From Stratiolaelaps scimitus (taxonomy: Eukaryota; Arthropoda; Arachnida; Mesostigmata; Laelapidae): 64,000 nt of DNA. Shown piece after piece: positions 62,655 to 64,000 of this stretch. Location of the stretch: NCBI GenBank assembly GCA_019614645.1, contig JABWDB010000005.1, positions 12,699,001 to 12,763,000 of the forward strand, written 5' to 3'. The notes beneath the pieces were generated by a model. It did not search any database. It was not told where the DNA came from and saw only the letters and a list, made by a program, of their open reading frames with translations. The position numbers were made by a program, and so were the translations under genes. How positions within the stretch are numbered: the first letter of the stretch is position 1; the number at the start of each line of letters is the position of its first letter.

Positions 62655-63862
62655 CGAAATGCTGCTATAAATTTTCTGCTTCTATATAATCTCCGTTACT
62701 TGGTTCAGTTTGCTGAGCCAAACGAGCGAACGGCTGTACTTAGCGTTGGCGAACTTGATAAGTAGCTCGTTTTCAAAGTTGTCTAATGCCAAGGAAAGCC
62801 TATGGATGAGAAGCAATCGATGAAAAATCCTATTTTGTTCCAACCGACTACAAATTATGCAATTCTTTTGTGATAATAACTGAGTTAGTTCGTAGGTACC
62901 TATATTGTAGAGTCCTTGGATTATCTCGGTTTAAGGCGGCTTATAACGATTAGTAGCGATTCCCCGTTTAGGTGCTTGAGGGAGCTGACAACAGATAAGA
63001 TGAAACATTTTCAAATTCTGACTGAAGACCATACATTTTTCGATAACTACCTGTATGGGAAATCCTTCGCGAGCAGGCGGTTCCGAGGCGCTCGGCTAAA
63101 GAACAACGCGCGATCGGTTTCTTTCTGATGAGATATAATAGTCGCAAACGAACAAATCCATAATAAGCAATCAAATTTATTATAATATATTAAACGTTAC
63201 AATAGGTCGGAATTTCTAGGGATTATGGGGGGGGGGGGTGAGGACGACAATGTCCCGAGGAAGGCGATGGGACAGGCGCTGCAGGAGGAAAGAGCCAGCG
63301 CGCTTGTCCCCGGTGGCGCGGATCAACCTATGGTAGACCCCCTCGAGGAAGTTCGCAGTGAGAGGGCCGTGCCCGCCCAGGGTCTCAAAGGCAAGGGGGG
63401 AAAACAGGGGGAAAACAGGGGGAAAACATAAGTAATTGTATCGTTACCTTATATCAGGTGATGACTGCATGCTTATTATAAACAGCTGAGTTTCAATCAG
63501 ACCAAATTTGAACGCTATCCGTTGGCTTCTGTATAGTTATAAAACACACCATGTTTATTTTCACAGTCCTTTTGCCGCTTTCGATTGATCACTCTGAGCT
63601 TTCTCTAAGTATTAATGGTCGACCCAAAAAGCGTATTTTTCCCTCTATGATTGACTCCACGTTGTGATCATTTTTTTTGACGCAGATGGTCCCGAGGCAG
63701 TGCGGCAGGCCTTCCGTTCCCTGTTATGGCTCACGTATCGGAAAGGCTTCGCGGCCATCGATGGCGAAGGCGGACGCACAACAGATACTGGTTGGGGCTG
63801 CATGTTGCGGGCTGGCCAGATGATGCTTGGCCAAGCTCTCGTACGAAGACATTTAGGACGAG
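59540..63862 (+). CDS. ATG4: Cysteine protease ATG4, 5' part (runs off the window)
   Basis: ATG4 (peptidase family C54) cleaves the C-terminus of ATG8/LC3 and delipidates it during autophagy, in the cytosol. Three exons are visible: 59540-59558 (M-A-E-L-Y-T plus one base, then a GTAAGA donor), 62095-62193 and 63686-63862, with phases 1 and 1. They read LLTYEPGYLAYAEFPETDDP then VWLLGTKYIV, matching the ATG4B N-terminal pattern around FPETSEPVWILG, then WLTYRKGFAAIDGEGG and TTDTGWGCMLRAGQMMLGQA. The Cys of GWGCMLR is the catalytic residue; QALVRRHLGR follows. The first exon is tiny and was chosen because it is the nearest upstream ATG exon with the right phase and donor; that link is likely but not proven. 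His, Asp and the rest of the protease lie beyond the right edge. Intron 1 is about 2.5 kb, intron 2 about 1.5 kb. Confidence 0.9.
62586..62652. repeat. Long (AT)n microsatellite in ATG4 intron 2
   Basis: Over 65 bases of uninterrupted AT. Confidence 0.95.
63187..63400 (-). mobile_element. Retrotransposon reverse-transcriptase C-terminal fragment
   Basis: Minus-strand translation reads PLAFETLGGHGPLTANFLEG, then VYHRLIRATGDKRAGSFLLQ and RLSHRLPRD. The F-E-T-L-G-x-x-G-P, x-T-G-D-x-R and F-L-x-Q-R-L-S pattern is the C-terminal signature of many invertebrate retrotransposon polyproteins carrying a reverse transcriptase. After a poly-C run (G on plus, 63226-63238) comes the 3' end CATAATCCCTAGAAATTCC shared with the copies at 35.0 and 4.7 kb. 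It lies in ATG4 intron 2 and has no upstream polymerase domain, so it is a 5'-truncated dead copy. Confidence 0.6.
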
Positions 63863-64000
63863 GTACTGGATGCTAGCGAGGATGAACAGGAGACGATTCT
63901 GTTGTCAAATGGTTTTGCTATACTTTCTAAACTCATTCAGTTGGAATATATTGTTCATCCTACAAGCAGATACATTGTGTGTGTGTGTTTCTTTTTGGTG

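Noticed and set aside
1..64000. CRISPR arrays, operons, phage or bacterial mobile elements
   Set aside because: There are no spaced direct-repeat arrays and no prokaryotic gene structure. All recognised genes are intron-containing eukaryotic genes.

Overview
The window is nuclear DNA from an animal. Genes are split by GT-AG introns of roughly 100-2500 bases, exons are 20-1430 bases, intergenic DNA is rich in microsatellites, and degraded retroposons are scattered through it. The recognisable proteins (VWA8, eIF3m, TMEM208, ATG4) are all eukaryotic housekeeping proteins. They resemble metazoan relatives but are quite diverged from the human ones. Together with the compact introns and the dense (AT)n/(GA)n/(CAG)n repeats this suggests an arthropod, possibly a mite. 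That last step is inference. There is no bacterial, phage, viral or CRISPR content.

Layout: 1-4.5 kb is GC-rich, low-complexity DNA (CAG/CAA/CGG/GA repeats) with no convincing gene. It could be the promoter or leader of a gene lying off the left edge. 4.5-23.6 kb has no gene I can defend; it holds microsatellites, a decayed reverse-transcriptase-like stretch near 5.8-6.0 kb and a tRNA-like SINE near 14.5 kb. On the minus strand come TMEM208 (about 26.75-23.68 kb), an ER membrane protein, and eIF3m (31.62-28.66 kb), a translation initiation factor subunit. VWA8 runs rightward from 34.32 to 49.83 kb. I resolve 28 coding exons whose lengths sum to 5085 bases and join without a frame break, giving 1694 residues. 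Its introns carry a SINE with a 15-base target-site duplication, retrotransposon 3' ends and a perfect 24-base-arm palindrome.

Right of VWA8 are two short, phase-compatible exons of an unidentified gene (50.54-50.87 kb), a 55-codon minus-strand ORF (52.1-52.3 kb), and a three-exon gene (54.57-57.50 kb) for an acidic, mostly disordered protein of about 690 residues with a Tudor-like C-terminus. The 5' end of ATG4, the autophagy cysteine protease, starts at 59.54 kb and runs off the right edge.

The genes do not form an operon or a pathway. eIF3m and TMEM208 are tandem on one strand, and eIF3m and VWA8 diverge from a 2.7 kb interval. The most interesting non-genic signals are a retrotransposon family with at least four 3'-end copies (one abutting an (AT)n tract), the clean SINE insertion, the intronic palindrome, and an upstream ORF whose stop overlaps the eIF3m start codon.
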